A program made the translations under genes and the position numbers. The notes below the pieces were generated by a model. That model did no database searches. It saw only the letters and a list, made by a program, of their open reading frames with translations, and was not told the origin of the DNA. A stretch of 53,464 nucleotides of DNA, taken from positions 1 to 53,464 of the forward strand of contig CAJVWV010000002.1 of assembly GCA_913009695.1 (NCBI GenBank). Reading direction: 5' to 3'. The stretch is from an uncultured bacterium. GTDB lineage: Bacteria; Patescibacteriota; Patescibacteriia; Patescibacteriales; SZUA-104. Each line of letters starts with the position of its first letter. Positions within the stretch are counted from its first letter, which is position 1. Shown here in pieces: positions 27,793-37,515 of the stretch.

Positions 27793-29136
27793 TTATTTAA
27801 TTTTTATTTTAATCCTATCAATTAAATTAGGGACTTTATCAATAAACTTAGGTTGAAAGCTGACTTCATAATTCTCAATTGCCTGTTCATTCGCTAAAAA
27901 ATCATCTAACTGCTCGCGAGTTAATCCAACTATTTTTTTTCTATCTATAATACTAACTCCGCTCTTAAACGAACTCTTGCCCTCAAAGGAAACATTAATT
28001 GTAGCAATTCCTTGATTTAAATTATGGGAATCTAAATTATACGTTAAATTATTTTCATCAAAACCAATCAATTCTTTATCGCTGGCAATAACGGACATCA
28101 GTTTTTCACGAGCCATATTCTTTATTAATTCCTCATTAAAAGCGACTACTGCCACCTCTGTTGTCATTGTAACAGAAAAATCATTTTTCTCTTCACCAAC
28201 TTTCCCATCAATATCAATGCTAATAGAATTTTCATCAATATTAAATAATGTTTGGCTATAACTCTTATAGCTCTCACCAACATCTTTCTCGGCCTTTTCT
28301 AATAATCTTTTTCTTAAATCTTTAATTCCAAAATCAATATCAGACTGCGTGATATGCTTCTTCGCTTTTTGGCTATGCGTAAAAGCTTTTTTGCTTTCAG
28401 CGTAAATTTTCTCTTGCAGTCCCGCCCAAAGGCCCGGAATAGTAAACTTAGTCGGCCCCATAGCCATATCCGCTCCCGGCTTATCGGCGTAAACTTCCGC
28501 TTCAACGCTTCCGCCGGCCGGGACATTAACCGTATTCTTTAATCTAAACAACTTATTATCAGAGCTTAATAATCTTGTTGTAGCCACTAACGGCTGGCTC
28601 TTATTGTAATTATTTATAATTGTAACCGTGCCGGTCGTTTCCTCGCCTATTATTTCTTTTCCGCTTGCTGAATATATTTTTATTTCTTTAACTTCAATTT
28701 TATCAACCGCGCCGACTACCGCCCCTTGGCTGATAACTGCGACTTTATTTGGATCATTAATATCAATAATTAAATTATTGCTTATTCGTTCTTCTTTTGG
28801 AACAACTGTAATGGTCACCCCAATAAACGAAAAATAAAATATTATAGCAAGAAGACCAAGCGTTAAGACTACAAAACTAACGGCTATTTTACGATATAAA
28901 TTTAATTGAAGACCGGTTTGTTTTTTTACTTGAGGTTTGAGAGGAGCAGTAGAAACAGCTGTCTCTTTCTTTCGTTCTGTGGCAGCCTTTTCGCGAATTA
29001 TTGCCTTTTTTACTGGAGCAGAATAAATTTCATCTTCTGCCGCAGATTTTAAATCAACGCTTAAATCATCCCCAGATGATTTTCTAAGTTTATTTATTCT
29101 TACATTAACTTTTTTTCTTTTTCTCTTAGTAGCCAT
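27793..29136 (-). CDS. Single-TM conserved hypothetical protein (baseplate J-like in style)
   Basis: Basic N-terminus, one TM IAVSFVVLTLGLLAIIFYFSFIGVTITVVPKEE, extracellular beta-rich domain. Confidence 0.6.
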   Translation of the reverse strand: MATKRKRKKVNVRINKLRKSSGDDLSVDLKSAAEDEIYSAPVKKAIIREKAATERKKETAVSTAPLKPQVKKQTGLQLNLYRKIAVSFVVLTLGLLAIIFYFSFIGVTITVVPKEERISNNLIIDINDPNKVAVISQGAVVGAVDKIEVKEIKIYSASGKEIIGEETTGTVTIINNYNKSQPLVATTRLLSSDNKLFRLKNTVNVPAGGSVEAEVYADKPGADMAMGPTKFTIPGLWAGLQEKIYAESKKAFTHSQKAKKHITQSDIDFGIKDLRKRLLEKAEKDVGESYKSYSQTLFNIDENSISIDIDGKVGEEKNDFSVTMTTEVAVVAFNEELIKNMAREKLMSVIASDKELIGFDENNLTYNLDSHNLNQGIATINVSFEGKSSFKSGVSIIDRKKIVGLTREQLDDFLANEQAIENYEVSFQPKFIDKVPNLIDRIKIKIK

Positions 29137-29181
29137 ATTTTATTTTAATTTAAAAATTTAGCGGTGTATTGCGCGTATTTT

Positions 29182-29523
29182 TTAAGATTCCTTTAATAAC
29201 TCTAAAATATGCTTCTCAAAAATTGGCAAATCATCTTTTATTGTTTTCCATAATATATCTTCATCAACGCCAAAATATTCATGAGTCACTTTATTTCTCA
29301 TGCTTACGGCTTCACTCCACGCAATGTCAGAATTTTCTGATTTTATATTTTCTGGCATATTCTTTGATGCTTCTCCGATTATCGTTAAGTTTCTAACAAT
29401 AGCGTCAATTATTAAAGTGTTTTTACGAAATTCGTCAAAATCCATACCTGCCACATATCTCTCTATTCTCTCAATAGACTGCTTAATGTCTTCTAAATAT
29501 AATTTTGCTCCTCTTTTAGACAT
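29182..29523 (-). CDS. HepT-like (DUF86/HEPN) ribonuclease toxin
   Basis: RNKVTHEYFGVDEDILW (RX4H motif); overlaps an MNT gene. Confidence 0.88.
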   Translation of the reverse strand: MSKRGAKLYLEDIKQSIERIERYVAGMDFDEFRKNTLIIDAIVRNLTIIGEASKNMPENIKSENSDIAWSEAVSMRNKVTHEYFGVDEDILWKTIKDDLPIFEKHILELLKES

Positions 29524-29806
29524 AAATAACTTCCTTAAGAATATCTTTTTTTATAGCCTGCTTAATGGCCTTTTTTGAAACTAAATCAACTTTTTTACGC
29601 AAAGTTTTGCTTAAAAAATTTTCCAACCTGATGAAATCAAAAAATCCTATGGGAGAACTGAATTCCACCAATATATCTATATCGCTTCCTTTCGCCTGTT
29701 TATCCCTAACAACAGAACCAAAAATCCCCATTTTTTTTACATGGTATTTATCTTTCAAAAAAGGAAGCTGAATATTTATTTTTTCTTTTATTTCCTGTTT
29801 GTCCAT
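29516..29806 (-). CDS. MntA-like minimal nucleotidyltransferase antitoxin
   Basis: MGIFGSVVRDKQAKGSDIDILVEFSSPIGFFDF (GSx10DxD). Confidence 0.9.
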   Translation of the reverse strand: MDKQEIKEKINIQLPFLKDKYHVKKMGIFGSVVRDKQAKGSDIDILVEFSSPIGFFDFIRLENFLSKTLRKKVDLVSKKAIKQAIKKDILKEVIYV

Positions 29807-29836
29807 ATAATTTTTATATTTTAATCACGTAAGCCC

Positions 29837-30060
29837 CACAACTTCCATCGAGTTTTAGCTCGGGTCTAGGCGGCTTTAACCGCATCTCTAATATACTTCG
29901 CCGCGGCAGAATCTCTCCGCAGAGGATTCTGCCGTTTTCCTCCGATAATACGGCTATTTTATAATGAGATGGTTACAAAAGTCTCTTTCGCAACGAAAGC
30001 TTTCCTACTCCCACTTCTACCGAGCTTTAGCTCAGGGTATAGGCGGCTTTAGCCGCCATC
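29837..30060. repeat. Pair of ~46-bp direct repeats flanking a hairpin-rich interval
   Basis: acttccatcgagttttagctcgggtctaggcggctttaaccgc and acttctaccgagctttagctcagggtataggcggctttagccgcc; internal cggcagaatcctctgcgg-type hairpin (cggcagaatctctccgcagaggattctgccg). Confidence 0.7.
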
Positions 30061-30082
30061 CAAACGAGCGTTAAAAATAAAA

Positions 30083-30433
30083 TTATTCTGGTAATTTATT
30101 TTTTATAGCTTCTATTTCAATCAACTCTTTTACCTTTTTCCTTAAACCGCAGCTTCTTGTAATATGATTTATAGTTTTTTCTTCGCCTGCCACCTCGCTA
30201 ATTAATTTTATAAGTTCGTCTGATTTAAAAACTCGCCCTTCGGATGCTTCAACTTCTATGTTATTGTTTTTAATCTTAAAATACAAATCATCCAAGCTCT
30301 GCGGCTCGCTTATGTATCGTTCGTTTCTTATTTCGTTTTTATATTTTTCAATATCTTCATCTGTCAATTCTTCTTGGGATCCTGTCTTTTCTTGATGTAG
30401 CTCTGAAGCTTTGGTTTTTATTATTTTATTCAT
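30083..30433 (-). CDS. Hypothetical protein
   Basis: 116 aa charged ORF. Confidence 0.5.
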   Translation of the reverse strand: MNKIIKTKASELHQEKTGSQEELTDEDIEKYKNEIRNERYISEPQSLDDLYFKIKNNNIEVEASEGRVFKSDELIKLISEVAGEEKTINHITRSCGLRKKVKELIEIEAIKNKLPE

Positions 30434-30668
30434 TGTATCTACTTTCTTATCTCTTTTCTCAAATTCATACCTTTCTTGATTAGATGAGGCTTGATATATT
30501 TCATCTTTAAGTTTTTTTATTTTTTCTTCTTAATTTTGTTCGGGATTAACGTGGGTGTTCATTATGCCCAATTCTAAATTACTCATAGTTTTGTGTGGCA
30601 AATAAATTGCCAAAATTATTAGTTAATTATTAAATGTTTCCACCACCCTTATTATAATAAATATTTAC

Positions 30669-33600
30669 CTATTTGTCCACAACCGTCACAACCCCGCCCA
30701 ACGCTCCCCTTATAGCTCCCACAAGCGAATCATTATGATTAACTCTAAAACTCGTTTCAATTATTTTATTGCCCTCGCCCTCTTTAACCTTAAAATACAC
30801 CTTACAATCGCCGGAATGCTCTACGAACATTTCTCTTAATTTATTAAGCGTAATTTCGTCAAGTTCTTTGTTGAAAATTATCTTAAGAGGCGGGTTATTA
30901 TTTATGTTCTTTTTTATGGCGTTATTAACGTTTACCGCCGGCTCAGCTTTTTTCGGAGCATAATTATTAAATTGCCCGTTTCTTCTGCCGTCAAAAACCT
31001 GAATGGCCTTAAAACGCTTTATAGAATTTTCAACATTGTCTAATGTTAATTCTACAGCCTTATTGGCTAATAATTTTATTTCCTGATCTTTATCTGAAAT
31101 TTTTCCCTGGCAAAGAACAACCTTCCCTTCCACCCATATTAATTCTGTTTCTTTTAACATCCTTGGAAAAACTAAAACTTCTATGCTCTTAACAGAGTCT
31201 TCAATTTTTACGAAAAGCATTTGTTCATTTTTGCGGGTCATAATTTTTTTTACGCCGGTAATCACGCCCGCTACGTTTACATCCTCTTTTGGCTTATCAA
31301 CTGACAATTCTGACAATGGAATAGCAACGCCGTCTAAATAATTCTTAAAATCAGTTAACGGATGCTCGGTAATATATACTCCGAGCAGTTCTTTTTCCCA
31401 TGATAAAATTTCCTGCTTCGTAGCTTTAGGCGCAGGCGCTAATTTTATTTTATGTTCAATATTTAAAACAGGCGCGCCCGCGAAAAGGCTGGTTTGTCCA
31501 TTATTTTGCGAAGCGCTAATTTCTTTACTGAATTGAAGTATGTTTTCCATGTTGCCTAAAATTTGCCCTCTTTCCGAAAATTTATCTAATGCCCCGCTCT
31601 TAGTAAGGCTTTCTAACGATTTCTTGTTTAGATCCTTATCATTAATTCTTTCCAAGAAATCAGTAATATCTTTGAATGCTCCATTTTCTTTACGTTCTTC
31701 AATAATTACCTCAGCAATATTCTCGCCAACATTTTTAATAGCTCTTAACCCGAAACGAATTGTATTAATTTTTTCTTCTTTGCCGACAACTTCATTTTTT
31801 TCCGTGCCGGTTGTAACAGCGGTAAAAGAACCAAACGACTGGTTTATATCCGGACTTTTTACTTCAATACCCATTTTACGGCACTCTTCAATTTCCACCG
31901 CTATTCTATCTATGTTTTGCTGATCCGCGGTTAATAGCGCCGCCATAAATTCTGTCGGCCAACGCGCTTTTAAATACGCGGTCTGATAACCAATAAGCGC
32001 GTAACAAGCGGCATGCGAACGGTTAAATCCGTATCCGGCGAACGGCTCAATAAATGAAAATATTTTTTCAGCCAGCATGCTATTTATTCCGTTTTTAACA
32101 CATCCGTCAATAAACTTTTCTTTTTGTTCAACTAATAATTTTACAATTTTCTTTCCCACCGCTTTACGTAAAACATCAGCCTCAGCCATAGTAAATCCGG
32201 CTAAATCACGAGCCATCTGCATGACCTGCTCCTGATAAATCGCGACCCCGTAAGTCTTTTTTAAAATCGGTTCTAATTTCTCGTGTAAATATTTTGGTTT
32301 TTTTCTGCCATGTTTTCCGGCAATATAATCAGGGATCCATTCCATCGGACCGGGCCGATACAAAGCCACCATAGCGATAATATCTTCAAAGTCGGTCGGC
32401 TTTAACTCACGCATATATCGTTTCATTCCCGAGGACTCAAACTGAAACACGCCAGTAGTCTCCCCTTTTTGAAATAACTTATACGCTCTTTTATCATCCA
32501 AAGGAATCTTATCAATATCAATTTCTATTCCTCGGGTATTTTTTATAATTCTTATCGCCGACTCAATGATGGTTAAATTTTTAAGCCCTAAAAAATCCAT
32601 TTTTAATATTCCTAAATCCTCAGTCGGATGAAGGGAGTACTGCGAAACAATACTCTTGTCTGATGATGAAGCGAACTGCAATGGAACATATTCGTTTAAC
32701 GGATCTTTTGTAATTATAACTCCGCAGGCGTGCGTTGACGCGTGTCTAGCAACGCCTTCCAGTTTTCTGGCAAAATCTATTATTTTTTTTCCCGCGTCTT
32801 CTTTGTAAATTTCCTTTAATTCGGAAACGGTTTTAAGCGCTTCATCAATCTTAGTAAACATGGGAATCATCTTAGCCAGTTTATCGCAATAATCATAAGG
32901 ATAATCCAAAACACGGCCAACGTCCCTAACCGCGGCGCGCGCCGCCATTGTTCCAAAAGTAATAATTTGCGCTACATGGTCTTTGCCGTATTTTTCTTCA
33001 ACATATCTAATAACTTCATCGCGGCGAACATCGGCAAAATCCAAATCAATATCAGGCATAGAAATACGGTCAGGGTTCAAAAACCGCTCAAATAATAAAT
33101 CATATTTAAGCGGATCTAAATTAGTAATTCCCGTTAAATAGCAAACTAAGGAACCGGCGGCTGAACCGCGTCCGGGACCAACAACAATTCCGTTATCTTT
33201 TGCCCAATTTACAAAATCAGCCACAATTAAAAAATAAGACGGCCACCCCATTTTTTTAATTACCTCAAGCTCAAAATCCAGCCTTTTTTTAACGTCTTTC
33301 ATTAGTTGATCAGAAATCCCCCTTGCCCCCTTTAATAAAGGGGGAGATTCTTGATAGCTCCCCCCTTTAGTAAAGGGGGGTTGGGGGGATTTTTGACCGT
33401 GCTCTCCATACCTTTTCTCTATCCCTTCTTCACACCATTTTCTAAGTAAGCTGTTTCCGTCTTCGCCTTTTGGCACTTCAAAATGCGGAAGCTGAATATT
33501 GCCTAACTCAATTTCTAGATTACATTTATCCGCGATTTTAATCGTATTTTCTATCGCCCCGGGCGCGTCCTTAAACGCTTCTATCATATCCCTTGCCGGA

Positions 33601-34340
33601 CGCATTGAATAATCAACTCCTGTCATATTCATACGGTCGCGGTCATCCATTTTCTTTTTGTTTTGTAAACAAAGCAAAACGTCCTGCGCTTCATCATCTT
33701 CTTTTTTTAAATAATGGATGTCATTAGTCGCGACGAGTGGTACATTTAGTTCACGCGAAAATTCAATTAATTTTTTATTAACCTGATCCTGACCTTCTAG
33801 GTCGGCGTGATCTTGAAGTTCTAAATAAAAATTATCCTGGCCAAAAAGTTTATTATATTCTAAAATTCTTTTTTTAGCTTTCTCTTCTTTTCCGGACAAA
33901 ATTAGATGCGGAATTTCTCCGCCTAGGCAGGCAGTAAGACCAATAAGACCCTTGCTATATTTTTCTAAAACTTTCCAGTCAATTCTCGGTTTATAATAAT
34001 AACCCTCTAGGTGCGCTATGCCGGTAAGCTTAATTAAATTATTATAACCTTCCTTGTCGCGGGCTAAAAGTATTAGATGGTGATAATTAGATTCATCGGC
34101 TTTAGACACTTTGTCATGCCTTGAGTTCGGCGCTAAATAAGCCTCAACTCCTATAATCGGTTTTATATCGGCTTTTTTGCATTTTTGAAAAAACTCTATC
34201 GCTCCATACATAACTCCATGATCAGTTAACGCCAAGGCCGACGCGCCGTCTTCTTTCGCCGCATTAATAAGATCGTCAATTTTGGCGAGCCCGTCTAATA
34301 AGGAATAATGCGAATGTGTATGCAAATGCACGAATTTCAT
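30669..34340 (-). CDS. dnaE: DNA polymerase III subunit alpha
   Basis: FVHLHTHSHYSLLDGLAKIDDL; GPGRGSAAGSLVCYLTGIT; PDIDLDFADVRRDEVIRYV; GYGFNRSHAACYALIGYQTAYLKA. Confidence 0.98.
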   Translation of the reverse strand: MKFVHLHTHSHYSLLDGLAKIDDLINAAKEDGASALALTDHGVMYGAIEFFQKCKKADIKPIIGVEAYLAPNSRHDKVSKADESNYHHLILLARDKEGYNNLIKLTGIAHLEGYYYKPRIDWKVLEKYSKGLIGLTACLGGEIPHLILSGKEEKAKKRILEYNKLFGQDNFYLELQDHADLEGQDQVNKKLIEFSRELNVPLVATNDIHYLKKEDDEAQDVLLCLQNKKKMDDRDRMNMTGVDYSMRPARDMIEAFKDAPGAIENTIKIADKCNLEIELGNIQLPHFEVPKGEDGNSLLRKWCEEGIEKRYGEHGQKSPQPPFTKGGSYQESPPLLKGARGISDQLMKDVKKRLDFELEVIKKMGWPSYFLIVADFVNWAKDNGIVVGPGRGSAAGSLVCYLTGITNLDPLKYDLLFERFLNPDRISMPDIDLDFADVRRDEVIRYVEEKYGKDHVAQIITFGTMAARAAVRDVGRVLDYPYDYCDKLAKMIPMFTKIDEALKTVSELKEIYKEDAGKKIIDFARKLEGVARHASTHACGVIITKDPLNEYVPLQFASSSDKSIVSQYSLHPTEDLGILKMDFLGLKNLTIIESAIRIIKNTRGIEIDIDKIPLDDKRAYKLFQKGETTGVFQFESSGMKRYMRELKPTDFEDIIAMVALYRPGPMEWIPDYIAGKHGRKKPKYLHEKLEPILKKTYGVAIYQEQVMQMARDLAGFTMAEADVLRKAVGKKIVKLLVEQKEKFIDGCVKNGINSMLAEKIFSFIEPFAGYGFNRSHAACYALIGYQTAYLKARWPTEFMAALLTADQQNIDRIAVEIEECRKMGIEVKSPDINQSFGSFTAVTTGTEKNEVVGKEEKINTIRFGLRAIKNVGENIAEVIIEERKENGAFKDITDFLERINDKDLNKKSLESLTKSGALDKFSERGQILGNMENILQFSKEISASQNNGQTSLFAGAPVLNIEHKIKLAPAPKATKQEILSWEKELLGVYITEHPLTDFKNYLDGVAIPLSELSVDKPKEDVNVAGVITGVKKIMTRKNEQMLFVKIEDSVKSIEVLVFPRMLKETELIWVEGKVVLCQGKISDKDQEIKLLANKAVELTLDNVENSIKRFKAIQVFDGRRNGQFNNYAPKKAEPAVNVNNAIKKNINNNPPLKIIFNKELDEITLNKLREMFVEHSGDCKVYFKVKEGEGNKIIETSFRVNHNDSLVGAIRGALGGVVTVVDK

Positions 34341-34497
34341 AATTTATGTAGGATTACCCCGTTTAATTTGAGCGAAACGAAAATTATTTCGGGGTGAACA
34401 AATTTCATAATAATTACCCCCTCTCCTTACTAAGGAGAGGGTTGGGGTGAGGTTATTTATACCTTTATAATATACCATTTTTATATAAATTGGCAAA

Positions 34498-34545
34498 CAA
34501 AAAAGAGAGGTAAACAAATGGTCGTTTATCGCTCTCTTTTTTAAC
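34498..34545 (-). terminator. Hairpin terminator upstream of dnaE, ending the 35.1-34.5 kb minus-strand unit
   Basis: aaaaaagagagcgataaacgaccatttgtttacctctcttttttg (RC). Confidence 0.75.
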
Positions 34546-34598
34546 GGCTTGAGTTTCAATTGGCATCCGCCAACCTAAAAAACTTCTTTTTATATATT

Positions 34599-34918
34599 AA
34601 ATTTAGAGTGCAAAATGGCGGCTATCTGGATAACCAGTGAATCCACAAATAAACAAATTAATAAAAAAAATAAAACTTATTTAATTGCGGCATTAGCCGC
34701 CATACTACCCTCTAAATTTTATAGAACTTTCCTTTCTAAAATCATCATAAGATAGTGTTCTGTGAATTATTGCCAGCCATATTTAGCGATAAAAGCTAAT
34801 AAGGCTTGACATCCATGCGGATGATGATCTTAGAACGGAACCTCTTGTGAACATTGTGAATGTATTCACAAGAGGTAGTGGGGACGGCTGACGTTAGTAT
34901 TATGTATATGCCAGCCGC
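34599..34918 (-). ncRNA. Candidate structured RNA region (four successive stem-loops)
   Basis: aaatttagag/ctctaaattt plus tggcggcta/tagccgcca (34599-34624 with 34694-34719); tctaaaatcatcat/atgatgatcttaga (34735-34748 with 34821-34834); cctcttgtgaa/ttcacaagagg (34840-34874); cggctg/cagccg (34885-34918). Strand inferred from promoter and terminator. Confidence 0.5.
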
Positions 34919-34930
34919 CACCAAAACAAA

Positions 34931-35044
34931 TTAAAAGGAGAAATGGGATACAACAACCTTAAAAAAGACTATTGCACAGATTATTATTATGGTGATACAG
35001 TATGTTCTATTTTTAAAACATTCTCTGATTTCTTCCATAATCAT
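34931..35044 (-). CDS. Candidate 37-aa small membrane protein
   Basis: AAAGGAGcgggacaaaATG; MIMEEIRECFKNRTYCITIIIICAIVFFKVVVSHFSF; good promoter upstream. Confidence 0.45.
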   Translation of the reverse strand: MIMEEIRECFKNRTYCITIIIICAIVFFKVVVSHFSF

Positions 35045-35107
35045 TTTGTCCCGCTCCTTTGTTTTGTACAGATTTGGAATGTACTATCGTCCTAAGAACG
35101 ATATATT

Positions 35108-35136
35108 AGTATACCACACTTCATAAATCATGTCAA
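35108..35136 (-). promoter_or_regulatory. Near-consensus sigma70 promoter
   Basis: RC TTGACA-N17-TATACT. Confidence 0.8.
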
Positions 35137-35251
35137 GGATTTAATAATATATTCTACTTTTATAGCTAAAATTAGCCAAAAAATATATAAAATATAAAAA
35201 AGCTGAGCTTCCATCTGAAAACTCAGCTTCTTAATAATTCCTTATTACTCT

Positions 35252-36136
35252 TTACTTATTACTTTTAACTTTGTCCGTCATTTCTCCTAATTCTTCATCG
35301 CTATAAAAATCAATAATAATTTGTCCACCTTTTCTTTTTCTTTTTATCTCAACTTTTGTGCCGAAATATTCCCTAAAGGCAAATTCTTTGTCTTTGTCCT
35401 TGTAATTAATTTTTACTTTGGCTTGTTTCGTTCCGCCCATGCGCCGCGCTTCCAGCGTTGCATCTTCAACCGACATCTTATTAGCAAGCAACTTTCTAAA
35501 TAAAGTCATCTGCTTAACCTCGGTATCTAATCCGGATAAGATCTTCGCGTGACCCTCGGAAATTCTTCCTTCAATTAAGGCCATCTGTATTTCTTCAGGT
35601 AAATTCAATATACGCAAAATATTCGTTACGGACGAACGCGACTTTCCCACCCTTTTAGCAACCGCTTCCTGATTTAAATTAAATTCATCAATAAGTTTCC
35701 GATAAGCCAACGCAGTTTCAATAGGATTTAAATCTTCCCTTTGTAAATTTTCAATCAAAGCCACTTCAAGTTTTTCTTGGGCAGAGGCGTCTCGAATTAT
35801 AACCGGAACTTTTTCTAATCCAATTATCTTTGCTGATCTAAGGCGACGCTCTCCGGCAATAAGTTCATATCTCCCTTCTTTTTCAGTTACAACCAAAGGC
35901 TGTATTATACCGTATCGCTTTATTGACTCTACTAATTCGTCCATCTGATGCCCGGCAAAACTTGTTCTTGGCTGCATTGGATTAATATTAATTTTTGCAG
36001 GGCTTATCTTTAATATCTTGTCTTTGTCAGCGTCAGAAGTAATATTAATAACCGCTTCGCCTGACGAGTCTGTTGCTTCTTTATTTACTTTTTGCGGAAT
36101 AAGAGAACTAAGTCCCCTTCCAAGTCCGTTGGTCAT
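35252..36136 (-). CDS. parB: Chromosome partitioning protein ParB
   Basis: GLGRGLSSLIPQ; INPMQPRTSF; YELIAGERRLRSAKIIGLEKVPVIIRD; ENLQREDLNPIETALAYRKL. Confidence 0.96.
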   Translation of the reverse strand: MTNGLGRGLSSLIPQKVNKEATDSSGEAVINITSDADKDKILKISPAKININPMQPRTSFAGHQMDELVESIKRYGIIQPLVVTEKEGRYELIAGERRLRSAKIIGLEKVPVIIRDASAQEKLEVALIENLQREDLNPIETALAYRKLIDEFNLNQEAVAKRVGKSRSSVTNILRILNLPEEIQMALIEGRISEGHAKILSGLDTEVKQMTLFRKLLANKMSVEDATLEARRMGGTKQAKVKINYKDKDKEFAFREYFGTKVEIKRKRKGGQIIIDFYSDEELGEMTDKVKSNK

Positions 36137-36149
36137 ATGTTTAAATTTT

Positions 36150-36235
36150 CAATTTCTAATTTTCAATTTTCAAACAATTACTAATTAAATAATTAATAAA
36201 TTAAAAATTGTTTGAAAATTGAAAATTGAAAATTA
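36150..36235. repeat. AT-rich inverted repeat between parB and parA
   Basis: aatttctaattttcaattttcaaacaatt / aattgtttgaaaattgaaaattgaaaatt. Confidence 0.8.
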
Positions 36236-36251
36236 ATTAATTTTATAAGTG

Positions 36252-37025
36252 TTATGCCTTACGCGTTTCTAAATCCACCACTTCCCTAGCAAGACGTTCA
36301 TACGCTTTTCCTCCTTTTGACTTTGGATCATAATGCAGTATTGAACGGCCATAACTCGGAGCTTCGGCCAGTCTTACGCTTCTTGGAATTACTGAACGAA
36401 AAACCCGGTTGGGAAAATATTGGTACAATTCATTCATAACCGATTCGGACAACCTATTTCTTTTATCAAACATAGTTATAACCGCACCCATTATTCCAAG
36501 TTCCGGCTTTAAATTGGATTGCACTAATCCAATCGTATTTAAAAGCTGACCCAAACCTTCCAGGGCATAATATTCGCTCTGAATCGGAATTAATATTTCG
36601 TCAGCTGCTACTAAACTATTTATCGTTAATAGTCCCAAAGAAGGTGGACCGTCAATTATAATATAATCGTATTCATCTCTAACACTCTCTAGAATTTTTG
36701 ATAATTTATATTCTCTGTCTTCCATGCCAACCATTTCAATGCCGGCACCAGCTATGGATATTGTGGCAGGAGCGACCTTATATCCGTCCTGTATGGTTCG
36801 TTTTATTACTTCGTATATTGGTTTTGTTCCGATAATCGCTTCATATACTCCATGTTCTAAATTCTTATGATCTATTCCAAGACCTGATGTGGCGTTAGCC
36901 TGCGGGTCTATATCCACTAGTAAAACATGCATACCCAAATTAGCCAGATAAGCGCCTAAATTAACAGCGGTAGTGGTTTTTCCAACACCGCCCTTTTGAT
37001 TGACTACAGCAATTATTTTTCCCAT
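36252..37025 (-). CDS. parA: Chromosome partitioning ATPase ParA/Soj
   Basis: MGKIIAVVNQKGGVGKTTTAVNLGAYLANLGMHVLLVDIDPQANATSGLG. Confidence 0.97.
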   Translation of the reverse strand: MGKIIAVVNQKGGVGKTTTAVNLGAYLANLGMHVLLVDIDPQANATSGLGIDHKNLEHGVYEAIIGTKPIYEVIKRTIQDGYKVAPATISIAGAGIEMVGMEDREYKLSKILESVRDEYDYIIIDGPPSLGLLTINSLVAADEILIPIQSEYYALEGLGQLLNTIGLVQSNLKPELGIMGAVITMFDKRNRLSESVMNELYQYFPNRVFRSVIPRSVRLAEAPSYGRSILHYDPKSKGGKAYERLAREVVDLETRKA

Positions 37026-37120
37026 AATAAATATATTATAACTTATTTTCTCTTCTTTGACAATTTAAGAAACTTAAACTATAATAAAATCGCAAGCCTA
37101 AAAGGCTTTTTTTATATTTT

Positions 37121-37204
37121 GCCTCGGTGGCGGAACTGGTAGACGCGCGGGATTCAAAATCCCGTAGTAGTAATACTGTGAGAGTTCGATTCTCTCCCGA
37201 GGCA
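37121..37204 (+). tRNA. tRNA-Leu(CAA)
   Basis: gcctcgg tggcggaactggtagacgcg cggga ttcaaaa tcccg tagtagtaatactgtgagagttcgattctctcccgaggca; class II with variable arm. Confidence 0.95.
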
Positions 37205-37515
37205 CAGAGCGGAAAAATTTAATTTTAAAGGGAATAAAAAAATAAATACAAGGGGGGGGCAAAGCCCCTCTGACCCCAAAAAAGAGGACGAAAAAAAAGG
37301 AACATCAATTTAAAAACGCTTTAAAGCGAGCGGGGCGAGCAAAAAACAACACGACAAAACGAGGGGGCGAAATGTTTTCTCTTTGCTATTTGTTTTCTCT
37401 TTGTTTAATAAATTCGCCATCCGCCCCGACCACCGCCCCGAAAAACGAAAAACAAAAAACCCGAGCAAGTCGGGATTTTCGTTTTCTTTTGGATTAAAAC
37501 TATTACTTCTTCTTC

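Noticed and set aside
34344-34559. 71-aa ORF upstream of dnaE
   Set aside because: Runs through a cctctccttactaaggagagg repeat and a terminator; no coding signal.
34740-34920. RNase P RNA, tmRNA or SRP RNA
   Set aside because: None of the hallmark sequences (GAGGAAAGUCC...ACAGAA order, tmRNA acceptor end, GGAAGGCAGCAGC) could be found in proper order.
30669-37025. Replication origin near parAB and dnaE
   Set aside because: No dnaA/dnaN or DnaA-box cluster recognised; parAB alone is insufficient.
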